This document shows positions 1 through 8,429 of a stretch of DNA of 53,612 nt, piece after piece. The notes beneath the pieces were generated by a model that saw only the letters and a list, made by a program, of their open reading frames with translations, searched no databases and was not told the DNA's origin. Position 1 is the first letter of the stretch. Each line of letters opens with the position of its first letter. The position numbers and the translations under genes were made by a program. Origin of the DNA: Amoeboaphelidium occidentale (lineage: Eukaryota > Aphelidiomycota > Aphelidea); assembly GCA_023515795.1 (NCBI GenBank), contig JALGPX010000065.1, forward strand, positions 1-53,612, given 5' to 3'.

Positions 1-287
1 ACAAAATCTCTTGAAGATCAGAATCCTTTCTACTATCAAACTTGCGCTCCTAGTTTCAATCGCCAGTCCCAATACAAAAGAACAAGACAGCCTAAACAAG
101 AACACGTTCCTGAACCAAAGAAGACATCGTATCAACCAAGCGTTGGTGTTTCAGAAACAGAAGTTGGTTACGTAGTGGAAGTTGATCTGCCAGGTGTTGC
201 AAAGGAAGACATTGTGCTTGATTTGAACAGCAATGACAGAGTCTTGACTTTACGCACTGAACGTAAACAAAAGAACTACGCTCCTGA
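1..287 (+). CDS. Small heat-shock protein (Hsp20), fragment at window edge
   Basis: Frame 1 is open from the first base and matches residues of the intact Hsp20 gene at 1142-1672 almost exactly, from the TKSLEDQN region into the alpha-crystallin domain. The start codon lies before the window and the reading frame is cut at the N at 288, inside the domain. It shares the QEHVPEP variant with the fragment at 857-1002, whereas the intact copy has QERRPEP. It is therefore either another copy of a tandem family or an unmerged haplotype end. The sequence beyond the N is unrelated to Hsp20, which favours a misjoined contig end. Confidence 0.8.
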
Positions 288-288
288 N
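288..288. other. Assembly gap (single N)
   Basis: One ambiguous base separates an Hsp20 coding fragment from unrelated sequence. Continuity across it should not be trusted. Confidence 0.9.
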
Positions 289-290
289 TG

Positions 291-341
291 AAACAAGGAG
301 GTTTACGTGAAGCAATATTGAAAGTCTTGGGAAAAGATTAA
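291..341 (+). CDS. Possible 3' end of an unidentified gene
   Basis: Directly after the gap a 16-codon open stretch (ending LREAILKVLGKD) runs into TAA at 339-341. It could be the C-terminus of a gene whose body was lost at the contig end. Nothing identifies the protein. The stretch is short enough to be chance. Confidence 0.25.
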   Translation, partial: KQGGLREAILKVLGKD

Positions 342-718
342 ATTCTAATTCAGTCTAGACTCTTGAAATTCAACAGCCGCCTAACTGTTTCTTGCTTCCT
401 CTCCTACCGAGCCGTACTTCTTCTCTTTCTCCTATCCACTTGTCTGCTATGAACTAATCTAATTGTTTCAATTGTAATGAATTAAGATAGTAATAAAACA
501 AGGCTTTTCTACTAGCTAGGTGAATGGAAGTAATTCAAACAAAGCCCTAATTAGCTGAGGACAAGTCTCAATATGTTTTCTTGCGCGATCAGAGGTTCGC
601 AGTATTTACTCGACGTAGAAACTAAACTAAACCTTCTCTAATCAAATTTTTACTTTAATTTCATCCTGAACCTCTTACGAGATGCTTAAGTAATTTTTCA
701 ATGCTTTTTGCTTCGGTG
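342..718. other. Intergenic, no gene seen
   Basis: AT-rich sequence with a pyrimidine-rich tract around 385-452 and many stops in all frames. It probably holds the 3' flank of whatever ended at 341 and the distal promoter of the following Hsp20 copy. Confidence 0.5.
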
Positions 719-856
719 AGCTTCTAATACAATCAAAGGATCATGATCGGCTGTTACCGAACATTCTAGGGCCTTCACTTGAAACAGCATAAAAAGGCAC
801 GTTCCAGAAACAACAATTCAAGCAATTATCTAAAAAAAACTATCACAAAAGGAAAT

Positions 857-1002
857 ATGGCATCACTTTACTTCTTGACAAAATCTCTTGAAGATCAGAA
901 TCCTTTCTACTATCAAACTTGCGCTCCTAGTTTCAATCGCCAGTCCCAATACAAAAGAACAAGACAGCCTAAACAAGAACACGTTCCTGAACCAAAGAAG
1001 AC
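857..1002 (+). CDS. Small heat-shock protein (Hsp20), 5' fragment
   Basis: ATG at 857 opens MASLYFLTK, identical to the start of the intact copy at 1142. It continues for 48 codons and is cut by the N at 1003 before the alpha-crystallin domain. It carries the same variant residues as the fragment at 1-287, so those two pieces may belong to one allele or gene copy. Its leader contains an extra TTCnnGAA motif (802-809) absent from the downstream copy. Confidence 0.75.
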
Positions 1003-1043
1003 NAGCTTCTAATACAATCAAAGGATCATGATCGGCTGTTACC

Positions 1044-1051
1044 GAACATTC
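1044..1051. promoter_or_regulatory. Putative heat-shock element upstream of hsp20
   Basis: GAACATTC gives the inverted nGAAnnTTCn pentamers bound by HSF, followed by CTAGGG as a weak third unit. It lies about 90 bp before the Hsp20 ATG and about 20 bp before a TATA-like CATAAAAA (1073-1080). The same element occurs at 759-766 in the duplicated promoter. Two HSF-type genes lie in this window, but binding is inferred from the motif only. Confidence 0.5.
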
Positions 1052-1141
1052 TAGGGCCTTCACTTGAAACAGCATAAAAAGGCACGTCCCATCAACACGA
1101 ATTCAAGCAATTATCTAAAAAAAACTATCACAAAAGGAAAT

Positions 1142-1672
1142 ATGGCATCACTTTACTTCTTGACAAAATCTCTTGAAGATCAGAATCCTTTCTACTATCA
1201 AACTTGCGCTCCTAGTTTCAATCGCCAGTCCCAATACAGAAGAACAAGACAGCCTGAACAAGAACGCAGACCTGAACCAAAGAAGACATCGTATCAACCA
1301 AGCGTTGGTGTTTCAGAAACAGAAGTTGGTTACGTAGTGGAAGTTGATCTGCCAGGTGTTGCAAAGGAAGACATTGTGCTTGATTTGAACAGCAATGACA
1401 GAGTCTTGACTTTACGCACTGAACGTAAACAAAAGAACTACGCTCCTGAAGGATGGACAGATGTTGAAACAGATGAAACGGAACAAAAGGAAGAGAAGCC
1501 TCAACGTAATCTTTACTCATACGAAGAAAGAAGTTTTGGATCATTCGAAAGGGTCTTGCAGCTGGCTAACGATGTTGACACGGAATCCATCGAAGCTCAA
1601 CATAAGAATGGGGTGCTTATTCTAACGATAAGAAAGAAGCAGCCTACAAAGAAAACTATTTCTATTCAATAA
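1142..1672 (+). CDS. Small heat-shock protein, Hsp20/alpha-crystallin family
   Basis: 176-residue ATP-independent holdase chaperone of the cytosol that binds unfolding proteins. The alpha-crystallin domain spans about residues 55-170. It includes the DLPGV strand near its start, a polar insert rich in D, E and K in the middle (EQKEEKPQRN), and the family signature NGVLILTIRKK near the end. The C-terminal ISI is the usual oligomerisation I-x-I motif. ATG at 1142 was chosen because upstream in-frame codons lack ATG and the same ATG is used in the duplicate copy. A heat-shock element and a TATA-like box precede it. Its stop is only 50 bp from the next gene on the same strand. Confidence 0.93.
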   Translation: MASLYFLTKSLEDQNPFYYQTCAPSFNRQSQYRRTRQPEQERRPEPKKTSYQPSVGVSETEVGYVVEVDLPGVAKEDIVLDLNSNDRVLTLRTERKQKNYAPEGWTDVETDETEQKEEKPQRNLYSYEERSFGSFERVLQLANDVDTESIEAQHKNGVLILTIRKKQPTKKTISIQ

Positions 1673-1722
1673 ATAATTCTTATGGAAATTGTTCCAACTG
1701 TAGAAACTTTCGTTTGTTAGCG

Positions 1723-3108
1723 ATGATGTCTGCGGCCGATGATGTTCCTATGGAAAGCCATGTCGTGCTCACGAAAATATCAGAATTAAAAGAACAGGGT
1801 AATAAAGCATTTGGCCAAAAGAAATGGAAAGACTCAGTAGACGCCTACAGTGGAGCCATTCAATTGTTCTGTGAAAGCGTTGGCAAGAGTGTTGATCAAA
1901 GAACACAATCGCAGCTGGACAAAGTCACAGTCAAAAGTGTAATACGATCAATTGGTTCAATGATGTCTTCACTTGGTAGCTCGAATGATGCGGATGTTAG
2001 TCGATGTTTAGCTAAAATGCCCCTCGAGCAACAGTTGGCTTTGTTGCAGCCGCACGTTTTGTACGCAAACAGATCTGCTGCCTTTTGCCACCTGAAAATG
2101 TATGAGTATGCTTTGCTTGATGCCCAGGAAGCTGTTCAACTGAACCCAGCTTGGCCCAAGTCACAGTACAGGACAGCAGAGGCTTTGTTTCACTTGCGAA
2201 GATTCGACGAGGCTCTTGTTTACTTCTACAGAGCTTTGACAAAATATTCAGAGTCTAATGGATTTACACAGAGCTCAAGAACACTAATACAACAACGTAT
2301 TGATACTGCTGTGTATGCTTTACAAGATCAGACGCGTGGGTTCCGCATCGATCAACTATTGTGTGGGAGAGATATTGCTGCGAAATCCGCGCTGAATCCT
2401 ATTAAATCAATGATATTTCAGTATGCAGAGTCTCTTCAGAACTTTGTTTATTTAATATCATGCAACAAGACCAGGAAAACGATAGTGGTTGATTTCTGTT
2501 GGGATTTGGATGGTTTGATTTCTTACATGGAGAAAGAATTGCCAGGATACGAACTATGTGGGGCTATTGTTACGCATTATCATTTTGATCACGTTGGTGG
2601 AATACCTCCAGCTCCTTTTGACCAATACAGAATACAAGTTGATGGTATCGCTTCATTAATGAAGAAGTTTCCAAAAATTACTGCATACATTCACACTGAA
2701 GATGTTGCAGGACTTGTAAGAGAGTCAAACCCAGGCTTAGATCTAGAACGAGTATTTAAAACATATGATGGTTTCGAGTTGAGAGTTGGAGATAACATCA
2801 ACATCAAGTTCATGCACACACCAGGACATACTCCAGGATCTCAGTGTTTCCTGTTAAACGAAGATCGACTGTTCACTGGAGATACTGTTTTTATTAACAG
2901 CGTTGGTCGTCTTGACTTTCCTGACTCGGATTCTCGGAGCATGTTTTCTAGTTTACAAACGATCAAAGCTTTACAAGGAGAAATTCAAATGTATGCTGGT
3001 CACGACTACGGAGGTCCATTTTCTACTTTAGAAACCGAAAAGAATAAGAATCCATTAATGAATACTGCTACGTATGAAGAATTTATTCGGGTTTTCAATA
3101 GATCTTGA
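1723..3108 (+). CDS. TPR-metallo-beta-lactamase fusion protein
   Basis: 461 residues, no intron seen. The N-terminal half (about residues 15-180) holds TPR units resembling those of Hsp70/Hsp90 co-chaperones, beginning KEQGNKAFGQKKW. The second half is a metallo-beta-lactamase fold hydrolase of the glyoxalase II-like group. It has metal ligands H285-x-H287-x-D289-H290, H369 in HTPGHTPGS, D387 in FTGDT and H427 in AGHDY. All seven ligands are present, so an active di-metal thioesterase/hydrolase is expected; the substrate is unknown. The TPR may dock the enzyme on chaperones, which is inference. ATG at 1723 is followed at once by a second ATG at 1726. The stop lies 4 bp from the convergent SFT2 stop. 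Confidence 0.88.
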   Translation: MMSAADDVPMESHVVLTKISELKEQGNKAFGQKKWKDSVDAYSGAIQLFCESVGKSVDQRTQSQLDKVTVKSVIRSIGSMMSSLGSSNDADVSRCLAKMPLEQQLALLQPHVLYANRSAAFCHLKMYEYALLDAQEAVQLNPAWPKSQYRTAEALFHLRRFDEALVYFYRALTKYSESNGFTQSSRTLIQQRIDTAVYALQDQTRGFRIDQLLCGRDIAAKSALNPIKSMIFQYAESLQNFVYLISCNKTRKTIVVDFCWDLDGLISYMEKELPGYELCGAIVTHYHFDHVGGIPPAPFDQYRIQVDGIASLMKKFPKITAYIHTEDVAGLVRESNPGLDLERVFKTYDGFELRVGDNINIKFMHTPGHTPGSQCFLLNEDRLFTGDTVFINSVGRLDFPDSDSRSMFSSLQTIKALQGEIQMYAGHDYGGPFSTLETEKNKNPLMNTATYEEFIRVFNRS

Positions 3109-3112
3109 GCTG

Positions 3113-3775
3113 TTATATTGGCAACATTGAAGATGAAGCAGCGCGTGTGAACCAACTATTTGCCCTGAAAGGCAAGTAATTAGAATAATACCATACAAGT
3201 GCACCCAACTGTATAATGACAAAAAATAAAGTTAAAATGTATGATTTAGCCCCAAACACCGCATACAAGGTTCCTGCTGTCGTGAAAACGTAAACCAGAG
3301 TAAAATACAATCTATCTTGTGATACCATATGCTTCACGAATGTGAAGAATCCCTTGTTCACTGCGATACCTGTGAATGATAGAAGACCTGCCATAGTGTA
3401 CGTCAGGGCAAACTTCTGTGGAGCGAATATCAAAGTCGGCAGCGAGAACAAAGCGATTATGTAACAGATAACCGACATAACAGAGCACATTATTAAAAGG
3501 ACAAATCTCTGTATCTTAGACAGTCCAAAACAGCCTTCTGGCGAAGTGTTAGTTGTTGGTTGATCTGTGCTTTGAGTGCTAACTGGAATCCAGCCGCCTG
3601 ATGTTCGATTGATATTCTCTGCTGCACTCTTTGTCCATGAACTGATACTAGATCCAACACTTTCTAAGTTTATATTCTTTGGAAACATTCCAGATAAGGA
3701 TGCACTGCTGCTTCCTTGCTCTTTCTTGAAGGAGAGCAAAGATTCTCGAAAACTTGACTCGTCGCTGTTTGGCAT
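3113..3775 (-). CDS. SFT2: SFT2/GOT1-like vesicle transport membrane protein
   Basis: 220-residue tetra-spanning Golgi/endosome membrane protein that supports retrograde vesicle fusion with the Golgi SNARE machinery. The N-terminal 95 residues are polar and Ser-rich. Four hydrophobic segments follow (about 100-120, 130-150, 165-185 and 190-210), separated by short loops as in the Got1/Sft2 family, including the MAGLLSFTG helix. A TAG precedes the ATG closely, so a 5'UTR intron acceptor is possible. It converges on the TPR-MBL gene with almost no 3' spacer. Confidence 0.85.
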   Translation of the reverse strand: MPNSDESSFRESLLSFKKEQGSSSASLSGMFPKNINLESVGSSISSWTKSAAENINRTSGGWIPVSTQSTDQPTTNTSPEGCFGLSKIQRFVLLIMCSVMSVICYIIALFSLPTLIFAPQKFALTYTMAGLLSFTGIAVNKGFFTFVKHMVSQDRLYFTLVYVFTTAGTLYAVFGAKSYILTLFFVIIQLGALVWYYSNYLPFRANSWFTRAASSSMLPI

Positions 3776-4024
3776 TCTACGGAGAAAACATTTTTGCAAC
3801 AGTTTAGCGATTTGAAACTAAAAAATATGAAACACTGCGGAAAGGGGTGGTGTACAAACCTGATGTGGCGCAGAAGCGTGGATGAAACGAACAGTCTGAA
3901 ACAGATTTTGGTTTGATTGGTGTCGCAGAACATCATATCGTCCATTATATAAAGAGAAACGTCCAGGTCCCTTGTTTTTCTTTCAAGCTAGTCTTCAAGA
4001 CTCCTTCTCTTTATCCTTTTTATT

Positions 4025-4855
4025 ATGCGATCCTTATTTGAAGCTGCTGTAGACGCCCATGATATTGGTGCTAAACATAGTGTTTTATCATTGGGTTCTA
4101 CAAAACATATAGAAAGCATAGATCTTCCGGTCAAAACTTCTGCTCAGAACGATGATGCTGAACTGATCTTGAACAGGGTCTTACAAAGAAGCGAAAACTT
4201 GGCGCGTTTTACTTTGGTGGCATTGGGCAACCTCTTGAACACTGTTCATCCTGATCCTGCCTATTTCGTATCATACTTGCAAAGAGTGTTTCACATTACT
4301 GAAGCTTCATTTCCAACCGTTGCATATGCATTGAAGTATCTCTGTCGGTTATACGAAAAGTATCCACACTTGTCTGGAAAGACTTTGCATGAAGTTGGAA
4401 CACAAACTGCAACAAGAAAGGTGATCAAGAGTGAGACAGTCATGTCAATGTTCACTACAGCACTGATTTTGGCCAACCATTTCTTGGAAGACCACGCATA
4501 CACAAACAAAACATGGGGAGAAGTTTGTCACATAGAACTAGAGATGATCAATATTACACAGGCACAGTTTTTAGCATTGATAGATCATAGACTTCATATT
4601 ACTGAAGAGCAATGGAAACAATGGTGTTCACAAATGCTTGGTATCTATGGAACTTTGCCAGGCAACTTTTGGGTTTGGGAGCTGCGCAAAGAAACATCAG
4701 AACATTCACTAGACCATAATGAAACATCATTGAAGAGGAAATGCGATTCGGATGAGAAGGAAAGCACATTCTATCCGAGCCCTATGTCCCCAGAGGAACA
4801 GGAGCTCAGAACGGAAGCCATTAGAAAACAGCATAACAAAAAAGTTAGAAAATAA
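4025..4855 (+). CDS. PHO80/PCL-type cyclin
   Basis: 276 residues, single exon. The cyclin box spans about 45-205. It has the fungal Pho80 pattern: an NLARFTLVALGNLL-like first helix, FHITEASFPTVAYALKYL, and the characteristic LILANHFLEDHAYTNKTW segment. C-terminal basic clusters (KRKCD and KKVRK) suggest nuclear import. Pho80/Pcl cyclins activate Pho85-like CDKs in phosphate sensing and in cell-cycle or glycogen control; which branch this serves cannot be told. ATG at 4025 is the first in frame after a TATA-poor, pyrimidine-rich leader. Confidence 0.88.
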   Translation: MRSLFEAAVDAHDIGAKHSVLSLGSTKHIESIDLPVKTSAQNDDAELILNRVLQRSENLARFTLVALGNLLNTVHPDPAYFVSYLQRVFHITEASFPTVAYALKYLCRLYEKYPHLSGKTLHEVGTQTATRKVIKSETVMSMFTTALILANHFLEDHAYTNKTWGEVCHIELEMINITQAQFLALIDHRLHITEEQWKQWCSQMLGIYGTLPGNFWVWELRKETSEHSLDHNETSLKRKCDSDEKESTFYPSPMSPEEQELRTEAIRKQHNKKVRK

Positions 4856-4914
4856 AAAAAACATTTGCATAGAATACTTTAGTGGCTTTTTAAGATAATT
4901 AATTATAAACTAGA

Positions 4915-5856
4915 TTAGTCTTTCTTCTTTCTTGTTGATTTTTGACTTCCGTTGAGATTTGTTTGCTCTTCGTGGATCTTGTCTGCAACAGAGGGCTTTT
5001 CCTTCCGCTTGTAAACAATACTGACGAGCTTTTCTGTGATAAGATAGAACCAGTAAACATTCATCAGGTAAATACAAAGAAGCCCTGTAAGAACGGAATA
5101 GAAAACAGCCGTGCCAAGCTCGTTTCGACTGCCTGCTAACTCCCACATCACAATAGGAACGTCAATAATACGGAATATCAAGAACGATGTCCAAAGGCAC
5201 GCTCCATTAATAACATATATAAAAGAACTTTCGTAACCACATTTGTATAAAAACCAGCGATAATTAAGAAATGGTGTGGACATTTCCGTCATCAGCATCA
5301 TAAGCGCAGTGCTTTGCTTAAAATACGTGCTAGACTCAAAAGCCAACAAAGAGATCATCGCAATATGATGGAATATCATCTCAGTTGATAACACATGCGG
5401 TTCGAACCTAAAGCCGTAAATCCAGTTAGACAAACTCTAACAACGATTAGAAACTTACCATGAAACATGAAAGTCATAAAGCACATAGGCTATTCCATTA
5501 CGCCAAAGTTCTTTCCGTGAATAATCGGTGCTGGCCCATACAGCTATGAGTAGTGGGAAGACAACAGCGTTGATTCTGTTATTCCAGTCAAATCNATAAA
5601 GGACATAGGCTATTCCATTGCGCCAAAGCTCTTTCCGTGAATAATCGGTGCTGGCCCATACAGCTATGAGTAGTGGGAAGACAACAGCGTTGATTCTGTT
5701 ATTCCAGTCAAATCGTTCCTTAATGTCCATCAATTGATAAGTCCTTATAAGCCTCGAGCAGATAATATCAGACGCATAATGTATACCCCAATAGAAGCAC
5801 ATGTGAAGAACGATGGAAAGGAAGAAATCTAAAGACGGATACTCAACTTCGTGCAT
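4915..5856 (-). CDS. TLC-domain (TRAM/LAG1/CLN8) membrane protein, interrupted by gap duplication
   Basis: Multi-pass ER membrane protein of the TLCD4/TMEM56-like group. Exon 1 (5459-5856) encodes hydrophobic segments with DFHVSW. A 51-nt intron (5408-5458, GTAAGT donor, CTAAC branch, CTTTAG acceptor) is followed by exon 2 (4915-5407). Exon 2 has the conserved IFHHIAM helix, several more membrane helices and a Lys-rich tail (KSTRKKKD), which may act as ER retention. An N at 5595 is flanked by a 119-bp duplication inside exon 1. Removing one 120-bp unit leaves 771 nt, giving 256 residues. TLC proteins bind or synthesise lipids, ceramide synthases being the known enzymes. No ceramide-synthase HHxxxDD motif is present, so this is not a LAG1 enzyme. 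Confidence 0.8.
5476..5714. repeat. 119-bp direct duplication flanking a single-N gap
   Basis: Bases 5476-5594 recur at 5596-5714 around the N at 5595, with three substitutions. The copy sits inside exon 1 of the TLC gene and keeps frame by chance. It looks like two allelic contig ends left unmerged. Confidence 0.88.
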
Positions 5857-5988
5857 AGAGATGTCGTAATGGAACAATTTTCAATTTGAAAAACGAAAAA
5901 TGGTAATTCTGATACGCTCAGCTTTGGGGCTTTTGTTAATACCGCGTGCTTTTTGTAGGGCTCTAGACTTATCGCGCAGCTAATCGTT

Positions 5989-6390
5989 ATGGGAGCTCAA
6001 ATTGTTGGAAAGGCTTTTGTGGAGGCGTACAAACAGGCAGCTGCAAACGCAGGAAAGGCAAACATATCAGGATCATCTTCGTCGTCACAGAAGGGCGCTT
6101 CAGCAGCTGTGAATGCACTCACACGAAGAACAGGAATGTCGTACGAAGAAGCAACAAAGATATTAAATCTCGAATCTAAGCCAGAGCTCAGCGTGCTGCA
6201 AAAGAATTACGAGCATCTATTCAATTGTAATGATCCCAAGAAGGGAGGCTCTCTATATTTACAGAGCAAAGTATATCGAGCAAAGGAGCGTATTGATTTA
6301 CAGCTGAAGGAAGATCAAGCAGCATCGGCGGCAGCGAAGAAGACTCCACCAGCAAATGGTGATGGTAAGACGCCGTCGCAGCAAGAATAA
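5989..6390 (+). CDS. PAM16: Mitochondrial import motor subunit Pam16/Tim16 (Magmas)
   Basis: 133 residues, single exon. Pam16 is the degenerate J-like partner that holds the J-protein Pam18 on the matrix side of TIM23 and regulates mtHsp70 during preprotein import. The start MGAQIVGKAFVEAYKQAA is typical of the family. The J-like domain (about 55-110, TRRTGMSYEEATKILNL to YRAKERIDLQL) lacks HPD, as expected. A Ser-rich linker and an Ala/Lys-rich tail are variable. The reading frame converges on the acidic protein gene 44 bp downstream. Confidence 0.92.
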   Translation: MGAQIVGKAFVEAYKQAAANAGKANISGSSSSSQKGASAAVNALTRRTGMSYEEATKILNLESKPELSVLQKNYEHLFNCNDPKKGGSLYLQSKVYRAKERIDLQLKEDQAASAAAKKTPPANGDGKTPSQQE

Positions 6391-6434
6391 AATTAGAGTT
6401 TTTAATACTTGTACAAAACAATCTAATGCATAAA

Positions 6435-8070
6435 TCATTCCCATTGTGCGTCGTTGCCAATTAGCTCATTGATCGCATTAGGGTTCTTTAAAAGCTCTGA
6501 TGCTTCTTGATCAATGTTCATTGACACAGTGTTTCCGTTATTGTTCAATAAGGCTTCTGGCTTTTTAAGTTTCTTTGGCGGAGGCTTAACAGCTCTTATC
6601 TTGTTGGATTTTGTGATGCCTTTTATGAAGCCCTTCTTCTGGTTCAAAACATCTTGGTCTTCAAACATTTGTTTGTTTGGTAAACTTTGCGACATGTCCT
6701 TCTTTTGCTTAGCAGAGTCCATAAGCAGATGCTCCATCTTTGATTTAGAGTCTCCTTCTTCTTCGCTGCTGCTGCCTTCAGTTCCAGATGACGAACTAGA
6801 ATCAGAGTCAACATCAGATTCTCGCTTGACAACTGGTGAGCCTTCATCCTTCACCGCAGGAGGGACATTTCCTTCTAATAATGTTTGTTCTTCATCAGAC
6901 TCAGACTCCGATCCAGATTCTGTATCAGACTCGCTGCCTTCAGAGGAGCTTTCAGTAAAGTCACTAGCAGATTCAGAATGATTTAAAGAGTTCTTGCAAG
7001 ATTCAACGTCCTGTTGTGGAGTATCAACAGCCGTTGCAGTAATATCTGCATTATCAGGCTTCTCTTGTTCCTTAGGAGTTTCGGCAGTGTTAGAAATAGG
7101 CTCAGCAGCAGTAGTTTCAACTTTTGGACTCTCTTCTTCCTCTTCCTCTTCATCACTGCTTGCCTCAGTATCACTTTCTGTTCCGGAATCATCACTTTCA
7201 GATGTTTCTTCCTTTGCTTCTGTCATTGGTAATTCAACTTCCATGTCTTGTGGAGCAGCATAATCCATTGTGGATTCTTTTGCTTCGTTTGCGTAATCCT
7301 GAATTAATTGCTCAGCTGGAATGATCATATTCGGGTTAATACCATCTTCGCCCTCATCTGAAGACTCAGATTGTTGCACCCTTGTTACTGGTTGTAAAAT
7401 GTGAATAGGCTGAGGTGCAGGGATTTGATCATCTTGTTCCGAAGTTGGAGCACTCGGTGGTAAAGAATTTTCAGCAACGAAACTTCCGGTTCTCCTACGC
7501 TTATTCCTATTGCGGTTCTTCAAAGATCTTCGTTCAATTTTCTTTGCGACTTTTGGTGTGTTTTGTTGTTGTTGTTGTTGCTTGACCTGAACTTCTGTTG
7601 GCGCTTCGATTGGAGCTTGAGCAGCCTCTAACGCAGGACTCAATGGAAGCTCATAATCAACTGATACTTGTAAATTATTCTTCTGAATGAATATCGCGCG
7701 TACTTCCGGTAATCCAGTGAATCCATTGCAACTTTCCTCAATGAACTCTGCACCATTTTGTGTCTGAATAGAAACGATCCTTTTACCGTTAGAGATTATC
7801 AACGCTTTAAGGAAATTACTCTAAATTGTTCAAGTTCAAATGCTTCTTAATCGTCCTTTCCACGGTTGTTTTTATACTTCCAAGCTTTGGTGCAGCATTC
7901 TTGCTATTTTTACCGTTGAATTGATTAAACAGATTCTTCACAAGGAATTGATAATACGAAACATCACTTGAAATCTTCTGGCGATGCGCATCAAAAAGAT
8001 CATTCAAAGGCAGGCAACGATAATGTCCCAGAACTTCCGGATCTGTGAATACAAAGACGTGTAAGATCAT
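6435..8070 (-). CDS. Acidic serine-rich protein, unrecognised; gene model uncertain
   Basis: The long 3' exon (6435-7804) encodes a low-complexity protein. It has a Q6 tract, basic patches (NRNRNKRRR), long Ser/Glu/Asp stretches resembling CK2 substrates, and a Lys-rich C-terminal part (KPPPKKLKKPE) ending NDAQWE. It has no usable N-terminal ATG. An upstream 84-codon frame does start with ATG at 8070 (MILHVFVFTDPEVLGHY). Splicing donor GTATAA at 7877 to acceptor TTAAAG at 7805 (73 nt) joins the two in frame to about 520 residues. A GTAAAA donor 34 nt earlier also fits. Alternatively these are two genes. Composition suggests a nuclear or nucleolar protein; no family was recognised. Confidence 0.45.
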
Positions 8071-8429
8071 CGAGCTAAGGAAAAGTTGAAAAATATCGCA
8101 AGGGGTTGAAAGTTGTTAGAACTTTACGCCCAATTAATAGTGACTACTTAAGAACGCAAGATAAGTCAGCGGATGTCGTATGAGGTCACCAAGATTATGT
8201 GCGAACAATATAAAGACGTGAAACGGAGTCTGTTACGCGGTATCGCATTGATCACTGAAGTACGCAGGAAGATACCAGGCCAAGAGTATGATCTCTAACA
8301 ATATCTGCTCTTCAAAGACCCCAGTAACTTCTGTTGTTACACCAGACAATTTGCTTATCGCTTTACCTTCGACTTCAACCTAAAAATATCACAAAAAAAC
8401 TGTTTCAAAGTAACAACCTAAAGAGTGTC
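8071..8429. other. Divergent intergenic region
   Basis: Separates the minus-strand start at 8070 from the golgin start at 8430. It includes one small open frame (8173-8298). Otherwise AT-rich leader sequence; no known element recognised. Confidence 0.4.
8173..8298 (+). CDS. Possible 41-residue small protein
   Basis: ATG to TAA frame starting MSYEVTKIMCEQYKDVKR, with balanced, helix-like composition unlike random AT-rich sequence. No family recognised. It could be an upstream ORF in the golgin leader, a small subunit gene, or chance. Confidence 0.25.
   Translation: MSYEVTKIMCEQYKDVKRSLLRGIALITEVRRKIPGQEYDL

Larger units (their letters stand above)
719..1287 (+). repeat. Direct duplication of Hsp20 promoter and 5' coding region across a gap
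   Basis: Bases 719-1002 recur at 1004-1287, offset 285, on either side of the N at 1003. The copies are nearly identical over the promoter. They differ in the leader (CGTTCCAGAAAC versus CGTCCCATCAAC) and at a few coding positions. The left copy stops abruptly at the N. This is the picture of two overlapping contig ends from different alleles or tandem copies placed end to end. Confidence 0.85.

Noticed and set aside
5435-5458. A 24-nt intron in the TLC gene
   Set aside because: An alternative acceptor (CTTTAG, exon from 5407) gives a 51-nt intron with a CTAAC branch and also keeps frame, in line with all other introns.
6514-7324. Several plus-strand Ser/Leu-rich open frames
   Set aside because: They are antisense shadows of the acidic Ser/Glu-rich minus-strand gene.
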